Shown: positions 25,130-35,213 of the stretch, piece after piece
How positions within the stretch are numbered: the first letter of the stretch is position 1
Layout: the number at the start of each line of letters is the position of its first letter
Assembly (NCBI GenBank): GCA_049568075.1
Contig: CP144911.1
DNA: 64,000 bases
From: Gottfriedia sp049568075
GTDB lineage: Bacteria; Bacillota; Bacilli; Bacillales; Bacillaceae_G
Strand: one strand, 5' to 3'
Program-made: the position numbers and the translations under genes
The notes under the pieces: generated by a model
Told to the model about the DNA's origin: nothing
What the model saw: the letters and a program-made list of their open reading frames with translations, nothing else
The model's database searches: none

Positions 25130-27541
25130 ATGAAAAAAATGGGAAGAGTACTTTTGGTATCAACAGGCATATTAGTAGGCACCTCCAGCATTTCCTGTCC
25201 TAATATCGGTTTGGAAACATCAAAAGCGAGTGCAGCAATTGTAAATATTAAAACAAAGTATCAAACGACAGCAAATCTATATTTAAGACAGGGTGCAGGT
25301 ACAACCTATAAATCACTTGTGATTATTCCAAAAGGAAAAGTAATTACCGCTACTCAAAGAAATGGTAATTGGTACAAAGTGACTTATAGTTCAAAAACTG
25401 GTTGGGTAAGTGGTACGTATTTAAAGGAATATTATAAATATACTACTCAAGCGACCGCTTATTATTTTACAAATAAAACTACTAAGCTATATCCAACGCC
25501 TGATACAAAAAAAGCTGCAGTATATTCTGTAGTTGTTAATAATGGATTTTACAGTACTCAAAACATTGTAAATAGCATTGACCAAACATGGTTACGCGTT
25601 AGTTATAATGGCAAAACCTTGTATGTAAATAGCGCAGATGTTACGAAAAGTGCTGTAGCTACATTTGCACAAACAAAATATAAGGCAATTAAAAATACAA
25701 GTTTATATCAAACCTATGGTGCATCTTCTAAAGTACTATCAAGTATTCCAAGTGGTACGGTCATTTCATCATCAAAACGTGTCGGTAACTGGTATAGCGT
25801 CACGCTTAACGGTAAAACAGGATATGTTTATATTAATAATTTTACAAAAGTAAATGAAGTAAAATATGAAACAACAAGTACTGCATATTATTTTACGAAA
25901 GCAGTCACTAACTTATATGCAACTCCAGATGCGACAAAACCTGTAGTAACTACAGTTAATGGAGATAATGGCTTTGCTTCAACTCAAAAAGCGACAGATT
26001 TAGTAGGGAAGATCTGGTATCGAATTAATTACAATGGAAAAAATCTGTATGTTAAAAGTGAAGATGTATCTGCAAATAGCTTCACAACATTTACTACTAC
26101 AAAATATAAAGCGCTTAATGCAACATATTTATATGAATCGTTCGGCAATGCATCAAAACAACTTATTCAAATTCCAAAAGATACAGTTATCCCGATTAGC
26201 AAAAAAATTGGTAATTGGTATAGTGTGTCTTATAAAGGTGTAAATGGATATGTAAGAACAGCAGATTTCGGAAAAAGTGATGTCGTGACGATAACAAATA
26301 TAACGGATACGACTTATATTACGACTTCAGAATTAAATTTACGTCAAACGTACGATACTTCTTCAGCGTTGCTTACAGTAATTCCCGTTAATATGGTTTT
26401 AATGGCGACTGATAAAACGTCTAACAATTGGTATAAGGTTAGTTACAATGGGAAAACGGGATATGTATCAGGATCATATATCAAACAAGTAAAAACTGGT
26501 GACCCAATAACATCAAGAGATAGCTATCAGTTTATTGATCTGCGTACACCTTCGCCTGTAACTGCTGCGCAAATTAATACCTATATTGCTAACAATGTGA
26601 AAAGTGGAGTTAAGAGTATACTGTCTGGTCAAGGACAATTGTTTATTGATGCTGGAAATAAATATGGTGTAAATGCACTTTATTTAGCAGCGCATGCCAT
26701 TCATGAAAGTGGATTTGGTACTTCTCAAATTTCATTAGGTAAAAATAACTTATTTGGCTTTGGTTCATATGACACAACACCATATATAGCTTCATACAAA
26801 TTTATGAGTGTACAAGAAAATGTAGAGTATATTGCTCGCTCAATTAAATCTACTTACTTAAACCCAAGTAACTGGAAATATAAAGGTGCATATCTTGGTT
26901 TTAGTACGAAAGATATGAGCAATGTAAGAATAGATGCAGCGAGTGAAGGGATGAATTTTTATTACGCGACTGATCCAAACTGGGGTAAATTGATTGCTCA
27001 ACATATGCAAAAAATTCTACCATTTAATAAAGCGTACTATGATCAAGCCCAACCGAATACTACGATTCCAGGAAGTCCATCCACTCCTGTTGGAAGTGAT
27101 GTATTCCCTGCTAATATCCAAGCGGTTGCAAAAGGAAACATTGATCTATACACCGCAAAGGGAGATACGGCTAAAGTGAAATCGATTACAGCCGGTACAA
27201 CTTTCCTTCTTCTTGAAAAAACAAATAATTATTGGATTAAATTATCAATAGATGGGAACGTTTTTTGGACAAACAGTATCAAATTAAATGCATATAGCCA
27301 AACCTTATCTGTTAAAAACTTAGGTAGAATAACAACAGATGGTTTAAACGTGCGCTCAGCTGCAACTACAGCTGAAAACAATGTAATTGGTAAGTTAAAC
27401 CTTAATAATTACGTAAGTATTGTTACAAATACAGATGGTACTTTAACAATGGATAGTACAAAAAAATGGTATAAAATCCAACTAGCGAATGGAAGTTTTG
27501 GATGGGTATCTTCAAGTTATGTCAAACAAGAATTAAAGTAA
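25130..27541 (+). CDS. Secreted autolysin: SH3b repeats plus N-acetylglucosaminidase
   Basis: The 803-residue protein has a signal peptide (cut near AKA/ASAA, residue 36). Then come at least five SH3b-like modules (ANLYLRQGAGTTYKSL to GYVSGSYIK, residues 45-455), alternating with a second repeat type (AYYFTNKTTKLYPTPDTKK and AYYFTKAVTNLYATPDATK). The catalytic glucosaminidase domain spans residues 480-645, with AHAIHESGFGTSQIS (Glu526 as catalytic acid) and NNLFGFGSYD. Two more SH3b modules close the protein (GLNVRSAATTAENN). It should hydrolyse peptidoglycan glycan chains, with the SH3b repeats binding the wall, like LytD/LytG-type autolysins. It is monocistronic with its own terminator. Confidence 0.85.
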   Translation: MKKMGRVLLVSTGILVGTSSISCPNIGLETSKASAAIVNIKTKYQTTANLYLRQGAGTTYKSLVIIPKGKVITATQRNGNWYKVTYSSKTGWVSGTYLKEYYKYTTQATAYYFTNKTTKLYPTPDTKKAAVYSVVVNNGFYSTQNIVNSIDQTWLRVSYNGKTLYVNSADVTKSAVATFAQTKYKAIKNTSLYQTYGASSKVLSSIPSGTVISSSKRVGNWYSVTLNGKTGYVYINNFTKVNEVKYETTSTAYYFTKAVTNLYATPDATKPVVTTVNGDNGFASTQKATDLVGKIWYRINYNGKNLYVKSEDVSANSFTTFTTTKYKALNATYLYESFGNASKQLIQIPKDTVIPISKKIGNWYSVSYKGVNGYVRTADFGKSDVVTITNITDTTYITTSELNLRQTYDTSSALLTVIPVNMVLMATDKTSNNWYKVSYNGKTGYVSGSYIKQVKTGDPITSRDSYQFIDLRTPSPVTAAQINTYIANNVKSGVKSILSGQGQLFIDAGNKYGVNALYLAAHAIHESGFGTSQISLGKNNLFGFGSYDTTPYIASYKFMSVQENVEYIARSIKSTYLNPSNWKYKGAYLGFSTKDMSNVRIDAASEGMNFYYATDPNWGKLIAQHMQKILPFNKAYYDQAQPNTTIPGSPSTPVGSDVFPANIQAVAKGNIDLYTAKGDTAKVKSITAGTTFLLLEKTNNYWIKLSIDGNVFWTNSIKLNAYSQTLSVKNLGRITTDGLNVRSAATTAENNVIGKLNLNNYVSIVTNTDGTLTMDSTKKWYKIQLANGSFGWVSSSYVKQELK

Positions 27542-27573
27542 AAAAAGTGACTCCTTGTGAGTCACTTTTTTAC
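27541..27573 (+). terminator. Terminator after the autolysin gene
   Basis: AAAAAAGTGACTC pairs with GAGTCACTTTTTT, starting one base before the end of the stop codon. Confidence 0.9.
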
Positions 27574-27668
27574 TAGTTTAATTGAGTGACAATTTTAAAG
27601 AATAATATGTTTATATGATACAATGAAAGATAGAAAATTATTTAAGTAGATTGGGGAGGAGTAAAATT

Positions 27669-29324
27669 TTGAAATCAACAATGTTAAAAGTAGGCTTATT
27701 AACGACGCTTTCCATTGGCTTAGTTGCTGGAAAAGCATCAGCAGCAACGGATTGGTCTACGAAATGTTTACCAATGGGCGAAATTAAACAAAATGTAAAT
27801 CCATCTAATCAACAAATTAACTGTTTACTAACGAATGCAGCGCTAAATGCAAAAATTCCACCAGAAGTTGTAATTGGTGTTGCAGGGCAAGAATCTTCTT
27901 GGAGACAGTTCGAAAATGGTTCAGCTTCTACTGACGGTAAAGGTTATGGAATTATGCAAGTTACCGACGCAAGGTATGATCAAGATAAATTAAAAAGTGA
28001 TATTATTTATAATATTCAAGCCGGTGTTGAAATTTTAAATGAAAAGTATGATTTACAAAATTCTTCTCAAAATCCAATTCCTAGAATTAAAGGGGCCGGA
28101 CGGGAAATAATTGAAAATTGGTATTTTCCGGTTATGGCATATAACGGGTTGAAGCCTGTAAATAGTCCTATTAAACGTAGTGATGGATCAAGAAATTGGA
28201 ATACTTATCAAGATAAAGTATTTTCTAAAATTCAAAAAGAAAGTTATTTAAATGATACAACTTTAGCGCAATATCCATTTGGATATAATGATTTTGAATA
28301 TGATTCAAATAGTAGTGCGAATATAAAGTTTAACAAACTAGAGTACACTTTGAAAGATGAGCTTCATGAGTCAGTTTATTTACTTAAAAAAGGTGATATT
28401 GTTAAAGTTACCGAAGAAGGTGCAAATTTAAGAGAACAACCTTCTAAGAAAACAATTGGAACTTTACTACCATTAAACAAGACTTTTGTAATCGATGGGG
28501 ATTTCAAATATACTGAAGGACAAATTAGCACTGATAGTGATATATGGTACGTGTGGTTCCCAGTAAAATCAACTGATGGAAAAACATCAGGCTATATTGC
28601 TTCTTCATATATTGCCAAAAAGAAAGATTTTGTAGCTCCAATCGTATCAGGGGTGAAAAATAATATTTCTTATAATAAAGACGTAAAGATTACATTTGAT
28701 GAAGGTACTGCTTTATTAAATGGCGCAGGATTTAAAAATGGTCAAATCGTTAGTAAGCCAGGCAAATACACTTTAGTTGTGAAAGATGAAGAAAGTAACA
28801 CAACGACAATCACCTTTACAATTGATAAAACAAAACCTACAACACCAACAATGAATACAGTTTCAGATCAATCAACTACTATTACCGGAACAGCAGAAGC
28901 AGGTTCTACAGTTAAACTATATATTAATAGCAAGCTTCAAAAAAGCACGAGAGCTGCTTCAAATAAAAGCTACAAATTTACAACTTCAAAGCAAAAAAGT
29001 GGAACGACAGTAAGTGTAACTGCTACTGATAAAGCTGGAAATGTAAGTGCAACAAAGTCTTTAAAAGTATTAGATAAAACACCACCAGCACTTCCAGTTG
29101 TTAATAAAGTTACTTCAAAATCAAAAACTGTAACAGGTAGTGCTGAGAAATATGCTTCAGTGAAGATTTATCGAGGAAGCACATTAATAGGTCAAAGCTC
29201 GGTTAATTCCAGTGGTAAATTTTCTGTATCAATAAAAGTACAGAAAGCAAACACATATTTAAAGGTTTATGTCATTGATAAATCGGGAAACAAAAGCGTT
29301 CGTACAATTAAAGTTGTAAAATAG
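27669..29324 (+). CDS. Secreted lytic transglycosylase with SH3b and bacterial Ig-like domains
   Basis: I chose TTG 27669 because GGGGAGGAG at 27653-27661 fits it and a signal peptide then starts at once (MKSTMLKVGLL to ASA|ATD). The 551-residue protein has an SLT-type domain (residues 45-190) with AGQESSWRQFENG (Glu75 catalytic) and GYGIMQVTDARYD. An SH3b-like module follows (residues 240-315, VTEEGANLREQPSKKTIG). Three Ig-like repeats come last (residues 320-551), the final two sharing TxTGTAEAGSTVKLYINSK / TVTGSAEKYASVKIYRGS. It would cleave peptidoglycan outside the cell. It is preceded and followed by terminators. Confidence 0.85.
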   Translation: MKSTMLKVGLLTTLSIGLVAGKASAATDWSTKCLPMGEIKQNVNPSNQQINCLLTNAALNAKIPPEVVIGVAGQESSWRQFENGSASTDGKGYGIMQVTDARYDQDKLKSDIIYNIQAGVEILNEKYDLQNSSQNPIPRIKGAGREIIENWYFPVMAYNGLKPVNSPIKRSDGSRNWNTYQDKVFSKIQKESYLNDTTLAQYPFGYNDFEYDSNSSANIKFNKLEYTLKDELHESVYLLKKGDIVKVTEEGANLREQPSKKTIGTLLPLNKTFVIDGDFKYTEGQISTDSDIWYVWFPVKSTDGKTSGYIASSYIAKKKDFVAPIVSGVKNNISYNKDVKITFDEGTALLNGAGFKNGQIVSKPGKYTLVVKDEESNTTTITFTIDKTKPTTPTMNTVSDQSTTITGTAEAGSTVKLYINSKLQKSTRAASNKSYKFTTSKQKSGTTVSVTATDKAGNVSATKSLKVLDKTPPALPVVNKVTSKSKTVTGSAEKYASVKIYRGSTLIGQSSVNSSGKFSVSIKVQKANTYLKVYVIDKSGNKSVRTIKVVK

Positions 29325-29330
29325 TTAAAA

Positions 29331-29372
29331 TACGATGCGATAAGTTTTTTTCTTATTGCATTGTATTTTTTT
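29331..29372 (+). terminator. Terminator after the lytic transglycosylase gene
   Basis: TACGATGCGATAAG pairs with CTTATTGCATTGTA around six T (two G-T pairs), followed by seven T. Confidence 0.85.
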
Positions 29373-29501
29373 ATTTTTCAAGTTCTTATTGGAAAGAGTA
29401 AGTTTATTTGTTTCGAACTTTACAATTGCTTCACGATAATTAAGTAGACGAGGATCTGTTTTACAAAATATTTTTAAGATGAATGCGATTTGTTTTTAAT
29501 A

Positions 29502-29690
29502 TGTGGATAACTTGTGAATAAAATTAATACTTATCGACAGGAAGAAGAGATCAACAATTTTCATTTTGGTAGAATTTTGTCGTATCTTTATATTTCTTAG
29601 CTACTTGAATTAATTTATAAACAAGCGGTTTGTGGATAACTATTATATGTTATCCACAAATTGTTAATAAACTTCTGAAATTGTGGGTAA
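29502..29690. promoter_or_regulatory. DnaA-box cluster in intergenic DNA
   Basis: Three perfect TTATCCACA boxes lie at 29502-29510 (minus), 29631-29639 (minus) and 29650-29658 (plus). A fourth, TTATTCACA (minus, 29513-29521), also fits TTATNCACA. One-mismatch sites are at 29531-29539, 29615-29623 and 29682-29690. The outer perfect boxes at 29631 and 29650 face each other. No dnaA, dnaN or AT-rich unwinding region with replication genes is near, so it resembles the non-origin DnaA-box clusters of B. subtilis that modulate initiation or expression. Confidence 0.6.
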
Positions 29691-29763
29691 TTTTCGGAAT
29701 TTAAAATGTTTTTTACGTTTACAAACATTTTAATGACCAATAATACTTTTTATTAAAGAAATT

Positions 29764-29800
29764 AAAAGGCCATTTCCCAATTGAGAAATGGCCTTTTGTT
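29764..29800. terminator. Terminator between transglycosylase side and sugar-transferase gene
   Basis: AAAAGGCCATTTC pairs with GAAATGGCCTTTT around an 8-base loop; it can act on both strands and most likely ends the minus-strand sugar-transferase transcript. Confidence 0.85.
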
Positions 29801-29850
29801 AAGCTATGCTTATTTTTAATATAGAGAATTTTGAACTTGTCTTATATTAG

Positions 29851-30507
29851 CTAACGAGCACCTTCACCAGTCAAGACAACTTTAATTGTTTTAAACATAA
29901 TTTTAATGTCCAACATGATTGATCGATGTTCAATATAGTGTAAATCCAAGACTAACTTCTCTTTCGGTGTTAATTCATACCCGCCATTCACTTGTGCCCA
30001 ACCAGTTAACCCTGGTTTGACTGTTAAGCGATTAGTGAAGCCTGGTACTTCATGATTAAATTTTACTAAAAAAAACGCTCTTTCTGGTCTAGGACCAACA
30101 AGACTCATATCTCCACGTAAGACATTGACGAACTGTGGTAATTCATCGATACGAGTTTTTCGAAGGAAGTGACCAAGTTTTGTAATGCGAGGATCATCCG
30201 TACTAGCCCATTGTGGTCCGTTTATCTCTGCATCCATACGCATTGTTCTTAACTTGTAAATATTAAAAATCTTCCCATTTAATCCAACTCGTTCTTGGAT
30301 GAAAAGAGCAGGACCAGGAGAATCAATTTTAATTAATGCGATAAAGAACAAAACGAATGGTAAAGAAATGACAAACGCGAGCGACGCAAAGACTATATCC
30401 AATGTTCTTTTTATAAATGAATAAAAAATACTTTTCTTTTTTAATGACTCAAGTTGTTGAATTGAGTAGCGGCTTTCAACCTTTTGTTGAGTATTCTGTA
30501 AGGCCAT
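29851..30507 (-). CDS. Undecaprenyl-phosphate sugar-1-phosphate transferase (initiating glycosyltransferase)
   Basis: The 218-residue protein is of the short type: one membrane helix (about residues 38-60) plus the catalytic bacterial sugar transferase domain. It shows KRTLDIVFASLAF, GPALFIQERVG, FNIYKLRTMR, LRKTRIDELPQF, LVGPRPER and KPGLTGWAQVNG. Enzymes of this family (WcaJ, TuaA, EpsL) put the first sugar phosphate onto the lipid carrier for exopolysaccharide or teichuronic acid. It stands alone here, with GGGGTG before ATG 30507, so it may serve polymer genes elsewhere, possibly including the cluster at 1-8229. The enzyme family is certain; the polymer is not. Confidence 0.88.
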   Translation of the reverse strand: MALQNTQQKVESRYSIQQLESLKKKSIFYSFIKRTLDIVFASLAFVISLPFVLFFIALIKIDSPGPALFIQERVGLNGKIFNIYKLRTMRMDAEINGPQWASTDDPRITKLGHFLRKTRIDELPQFVNVLRGDMSLVGPRPERAFFLVKFNHEVPGFTNRLTVKPGLTGWAQVNGGYELTPKEKLVLDLHYIEHRSIMLDIKIMFKTIKVVLTGEGAR

Positions 30508-31830
30508 TTAAACACCCCAGTTTATAATTTAGGCCCATCCTTGCAAGTGCATTGCAACATGTCCTAATGTATAACGTTTACGTTTTATAACATCATAACA
30601 ATTATAAATGTTCGCAGAAAAAAATCAAATTATTTTTATGTTACAAGCTTATTACTCCACATAAAAAGTTCACAAGGGTACCTTACACTTATAGTGTGTG
30701 CAAGAATGATTTATTAATCGGCATTACAATAATTAGTAATTGATCAAACTTTTGTCCAGGTCGACTTTTTAGGTATTATTATTTTAGCATAAAGTAAGTG
30801 GGAAAATACGTCGCGTTAAAATAGCACTTTCCCAAAGAAATTAAAACCCCATATAGATTTAGCAGCGTTTTGTCTCTATATTTAACGTTATTGTAAGGAA
30901 ATAAAAGCACTTGTTATATGGACAAAGAATCTTACTACATTCTAATAACAGTTAAATTTATTTAATTTGTGTGGGGGATTAATCTTTTTTATAACCTTGG
31001 TTTTGTAATTGGGTATGTAATAACAATATTTTGATGATTCTCCTTATAATTTATTATGAATAAATTTAGGTTTTTTATCCTTCATTAAATCCTTGTTTTT
31101 TTGTTTCTCCAAAAATCAACTCCCTCTTCGTAATTGATCAAGAATTTTTTACTTATGGCAAACTTCTTTTAGCATTTTTCATTGTTATATTGATTTTGAA
31201 TTAAGTGAACGAAATTTATTAATTTATGTAGTTCCATTAAGGACTATATTTACTATTGAGGTGGAGTATTGCTTTTTAATCATACGATTGTAATAAAATG
31301 CTCTTATTTAATTTCCGCATTATTAAGCTTATTACCGCAGAAGAAATATGATTCTAATATTTTTTGAACATTTAGGATAATCTTCTTCTTAAAAAAGGTG
31401 TAATTTTTAATTTTTAAATGAAAAAACGAATTAAATTAGTGGGGATATAGCTGGATATGACCAAAGATGAAATGGATTTATCACTTAGTTTTCAATCTTG
31501 TTAAATTTAATTTAAATTGAGTAGAAATCTCTTGATGTGGAATCAGTAATTGATATAAGTTTTTTTATGCATAGTGGATATACAGTTTGATATTCATGTG
31601 AATATGAAAACTTTACTTATACGTGTGAAATGATTAGATCATATTGTAGTTGCTAAAGTTTAAAATTAAGTTATTAAGCATTATTTCTAATGTTACTGTA
31701 TAAAATCTTGTCAGTAAATACTTACTTTTGAAGAATGTTAGTGTTTTTTAAGGAATGGAATGAATAATTGTAGTAATATATTGAAGTGAGTCGAAATTTT
31801 GTTTAATTTAGTCGAAAGGTTAGGTGTTAA
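30508..31830. other. 1.3-kb AT-rich region without convincing genes
   Basis: I see no recognisable gene in this region on either strand. A 32-codon TTG frame at 31269-31367 has GAGGTGG just in front but too close, and its product is unremarkable. A small stem (TGGGAAA / TTTCCCA, about 30799-30834) and ACACT-TAT-AGTGT near 30686 are the only inverted repeats noted. The first 100 bp must hold the promoter of the minus-strand sugar-transferase gene. Decayed genes or an untranslated RNA remain possible. Confidence 0.4.
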
Positions 31831-32451
31831 ATGCTAGCGAATTATTTCACTGTTTGTGGCTTTGGTAGTCATGAGATTGAGATTGAAAAATCGAAATTTA
31901 TTTGTTACATAAATGAAGCGAAAACTGAAGTTGATGCGCAACGATTCATTTCAGAAATTAAAAAAAAGCATTTTGATGCATCTCATAATTGCTCAGCTTA
32001 TTTAATCGGTGAAAATGATGAAATTCAAAAAGCCAATGATGATGGTGAACCGAGCGGTACGGCTGGAGTTCCAATGTTAGAAGTTTTGAAAAAGAGAGGA
32101 TTAAAAGATACTGTTGTTGTTGTAACAAGGTATTTTGGCGGTAAAAAGCTTGGAGCAGGAGGCTTAATTCGTGCATATGGACAGGCAGTCAGTGAAGGGT
32201 TAAATGCTGTTGGAATTGTTGAGCGTTCATTAGTTAAAGTAATGAACGTAAAGATTAATTATAAATTGTTAGGCAAAGTAGAGTTCGCTTTACGGAACTC
32301 ACGTTATCATTTAGAAAATGTTAACCATATGGAAGAAGTAAGCTTTGAACTTTGGATTAAGATTGATGAAGTTGAGATCTTCAAAAACTGGATGATTGAG
32401 TTAACAAATGGTAGTTGCCATATAAATGAAAGTATTGTTAAATACATGTAG
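31831..32451 (+). CDS. yvyE: YigZ/IMPACT-family protein
   Basis: The 206-residue protein has the UPF0029/IMPACT N-terminal domain with KSKFICYINEAKTE, FDASHNCSAYLIG, DDGEPSGTAGVPMLEVL and VVVTRYFGGKKLGAGGL, followed by the short ferredoxin-like C-terminal domain of YigZ. Its biochemical role is not settled; relatives are linked to ribosome or nucleotide binding. It stands just before the LCP gene and degS, the same neighbourhood as yvyE in B. subtilis. ATG 31831 is preceded by AGGTG. The family and synteny are firm. Confidence 0.88.
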   Translation: MLANYFTVCGFGSHEIEIEKSKFICYINEAKTEVDAQRFISEIKKKHFDASHNCSAYLIGENDEIQKANDDGEPSGTAGVPMLEVLKKRGLKDTVVVVTRYFGGKKLGAGGLIRAYGQAVSEGLNAVGIVERSLVKVMNVKINYKLLGKVEFALRNSRYHLENVNHMEEVSFELWIKIDEVEIFKNWMIELTNGSCHINESIVKYM

Positions 32452-32535
32452 TAGTCTAGCTTTATAAATAGTAAATATATGACTAATTTCAAATAGAACA
32501 ATCATACTAACTTTAAAGGAGGTCTATTCGAACAT

Positions 32536-33579
32536 ATGAATCAGAATCATTCTCGAAAAATGGCCAAGAAAAGAAGAAAGAAAAAGAGAGGCCTAATTGC
32601 TAGGGTATTATTACTTATCATTATAGTAGCCTTAGTGTTTGTAGGATATAAAGGCGTTAGAACATATCTTGAATTAAATAAAGCAACAAAAGGAGAAGAT
32701 ATTTCTTCAAACTTAAGAAATGAAAAAGTTGCAATATCGAAAGATCCAATATCGATTCTCTTCTTAGGGATTGAGAACTATTCAACTGGTGGAAAGGGTG
32801 GACGAACTGACTCGATGATCCTTGCTACCTTTAACCCTAAAGAGGAGACAATAAAAACAATGAGTATTCCTCGAGATACATATGTAAGTATACCAGGACA
32901 TGCAGAAAAAACTAAAATTAACCATGCATTTTCATATGGCGGTTTACAATTAACAGTTGATACAGTTGAGCAATTCTTAAATGTACCAATTGATTATTAT
33001 GTTACAGTAGACTTTAATGGCTTTAAAAACATAGTTGATGCAGTTGGTGGAATAGATGTTGATGTACCTTTTGACTTCTGGGAAAATACAGATACTACAC
33101 CAAGGAAAAAGGTTTACTTTACAAAAGGTATGATGCATTTAAATGGACAACAGGCGTTAGCATATTCTCGTATGCGTAAACGTGACCCTCGTGGTGACTT
33201 TGGACGTGAAGAAAGGCAGCAACAAGTAATTAAAGCGATCTTAAATGAAATTAAATCACCTGAAACAATCATGAAAATGGATCAATACGCGAAAGTGTTC
33301 AGTAAAAATATTAGTACGAACATGAAAATGAGCGGTGGTATTTCACTTGCGAAGCATTTACCTAATATCACTGAAAATGACTTGGAAACTATAAAATTAA
33401 AAGGTCATGATGATACGATTCACGGTATTTACTATTATGTTCCTGAAGAGGAAAGTGTAAAAGAAATTACTAGTAAATTCCGAGTTCACTTAGGTTTAGA
33501 AAAACCATCTACAACTAATACAACTAATACAATTAATTCAGATAGTAGTTCTGAAAATGAAAATAGTACCAATCAATAA
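32536..33579 (+). CDS. tagV: LCP family glycopolymer ligase, TagV-like
   Basis: The 347-residue protein has a very basic cytoplasmic tail (KKRRKKKRG), one membrane helix (about residues 22-42) and an LCP domain with ISILFLGIENY, GRTDSMILATF, MSIPRDTYVSI, TKINHAFSYGG and AYSRMRKRDPRGDFGRE. A Thr/Asn/Ser-rich tail ends it. LCP proteins attach wall teichoic acids or other polymers to peptidoglycan. Position between yvyE and degS matches yvhJ/tagV of B. subtilis, so I use that name. AAAGGAGGT lies 12 bp before ATG 32536. It is followed by a terminator. Confidence 0.85.
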   Translation: MNQNHSRKMAKKRRKKKRGLIARVLLLIIIVALVFVGYKGVRTYLELNKATKGEDISSNLRNEKVAISKDPISILFLGIENYSTGGKGGRTDSMILATFNPKEETIKTMSIPRDTYVSIPGHAEKTKINHAFSYGGLQLTVDTVEQFLNVPIDYYVTVDFNGFKNIVDAVGGIDVDVPFDFWENTDTTPRKKVYFTKGMMHLNGQQALAYSRMRKRDPRGDFGREERQQQVIKAILNEIKSPETIMKMDQYAKVFSKNISTNMKMSGGISLAKHLPNITENDLETIKLKGHDDTIHGIYYYVPEEESVKEITSKFRVHLGLEKPSTTNTTNTINSDSSSENENSTNQ

Positions 33580-33587
33580 ATAGGCAG

Positions 33588-33621
33588 AAAGCTGATTCTT
33601 TTACAGGAATCAGCTTTTTTA
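33588..33621 (+). terminator. Terminator after the TagV-like gene
   Basis: AAAGCTGATTC pairs with GAATCAGCTTT, followed by T runs. Confidence 0.9.
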
Positions 33622-33869
33622 TTGGGTCAATCGTAATATTTTTGTAATGCTTGTTAACATTGTGTTAAGGATGTTATAGAAGGGTATGGATTTTTTAAAA
33701 ATTATAATAAAATACCAATATATATTGGTAATATAAGGTTTGAATCGGAAAAATTAAAATTTTTGCTTATTTCAAATTTTTGTACAATTATAATCCTAAT
33801 TACATTATAATATTAGATATACATAAATTTATTAGTCATTTAGTAATAGGCTAATGGGGGAAAAGGTGA

Positions 33870-35063
33870 ATGACAGCTAGGAAAATGGACAATCAGACAC
33901 TAGACGAAATCATGGATAATATGCTCTCATCTGTTATAGATAGTAAGTCCCATGTGTTTGGAATTGTTGAAGATACTCGCTCAGAATACGAGAAATTAAG
34001 AGTAGAGCTTAAAGAAGTAAAATTACAAGTAGTAGAGAAGATTGAAAATACGGTTAAATTAGATTTATTAGCCCGAGCGGCTCGCCAAAAATTAACTGAA
34101 GTTGATGGGGATTTTAATCGGTATACTGACTCTCAAGTAAAGTCAGTATATGAAACTGTCCAAACTATTCAGGAACAGCATTTTCTTTCATTAAAGGAAG
34201 AAAAAGTTCTAAATCATCGTAGAAAAGAATTAGAAAATAGACTTCAGACTTTGTTAGAGAAGCTAAAAAAAGCAGAATTATTAGTTGCACGTATTTCAAT
34301 TGTTTTAAACTACCTTAATACAGACTTTAACCAAGTTAGTCATTTACTTGAAGATGTAAAACAAAAACAAGAGTTCGGATTTCAATTGATACAAGCTCAG
34401 GAAGAGGAGCGTATAAAGTTATCACGCGAAATTCATGATGGACCAGCCCAAACGTTAGCCAGTATATTAATGCAGTCAGACTTTTTAATAAAAACATATC
34501 GCCAAAGACCAGAAGAAGATGCAAGAAAAGAATTAGGTGATATAAAGGAACAAGTCCGTTGTGCATTAGGGGAAGTTAGAAGAATTATATACGATCTACG
34601 CCCAATAGCTTTAGATGATTTAGGTTTAGTTCCAGCCCTTAATAAATATTTAAAATCGCTTGAATCGTATAAGCATATTGACATGAAATTTGAATATTGC
34701 GGTCAAAGCAAAAAAAGACTTAATTCAAAAATAGAAGTTGCAATCTTTCGGATCATCCAAGAAGCAGTTCAAAACGCATGTAAGCATGCCGATCCATCAA
34801 CAATTTTTGTGAGATTAGAGTTTTTAAGAAACAAAATTAATGTTTTCGTACAGGATGATGGAGTAGGTTTTCCTGTTGGAAAAGGCCAAAGTGAAAACTC
34901 TTTTGGATTAATAGGAATGAAAGAACGCGTTGAGTTATTAAATGGAGATTTTAAAATCGAATCAATACTAGACGCAGGTACGAAAATTAGGATCACTTTA
35001 GATGTAGATATAGAGAATGAATTAGAAATGTCATTTCAAAATGAAACGTCTGAAAATTTCTAA
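33870..35063 (+). CDS. degS: DegS sensor histidine kinase
   Basis: The 397-residue cytoplasmic kinase has no transmembrane segment. Residues 1-180 are a DegS-type sensor domain rich in helices. The phospho-acceptor region reads EEERIKLSREIHDGPAQTLA with His189, followed by RRIIYDLRPIALDDLGLVPAL and a HATPase_c domain (EAVQNACKHA, DDGVGF, GLIGMKERV). DegS phosphorylates DegU, controlling exoenzymes, motility, competence and biofilm genes. The start ATG 33870 follows AAGGTG. degU is 150 bp downstream. Sequence and synteny agree. Confidence 0.92.
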   Translation: MTARKMDNQTLDEIMDNMLSSVIDSKSHVFGIVEDTRSEYEKLRVELKEVKLQVVEKIENTVKLDLLARAARQKLTEVDGDFNRYTDSQVKSVYETVQTIQEQHFLSLKEEKVLNHRRKELENRLQTLLEKLKKAELLVARISIVLNYLNTDFNQVSHLLEDVKQKQEFGFQLIQAQEEERIKLSREIHDGPAQTLASILMQSDFLIKTYRQRPEEDARKELGDIKEQVRCALGEVRRIIYDLRPIALDDLGLVPALNKYLKSLESYKHIDMKFEYCGQSKKRLNSKIEVAIFRIIQEAVQNACKHADPSTIFVRLEFLRNKINVFVQDDGVGFPVGKGQSENSFGLIGMKERVELLNGDFKIESILDAGTKIRITLDVDIENELEMSFQNETSENF

Positions 35064-35213
35064 AAGTAAAATTTTGTTTCACGTTTTTCGGAGATTTGCG
35101 TCGTAACTATTCATGAAATATGTTAAAATATACTATAATTTAGAAAAAAATACCAATTTCTACAAATTTCGATAGATTAGCAAACTAGAACAAATAAACA
35201 GAGGAGTAATGAA

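Noticed and set aside
29502..29690. Chromosomal replication origin
   Set aside because: There is a DnaA-box cluster but no dnaA, dnaN, rpmH or other origin genes; the surrounding genes are envelope functions.
31269..31367. 32-codon TTG frame with GAGGTGG in front
   Set aside because: The ribosome site is too close to the start and the peptide has no recognisable feature; it is likely chance in AT-rich DNA.
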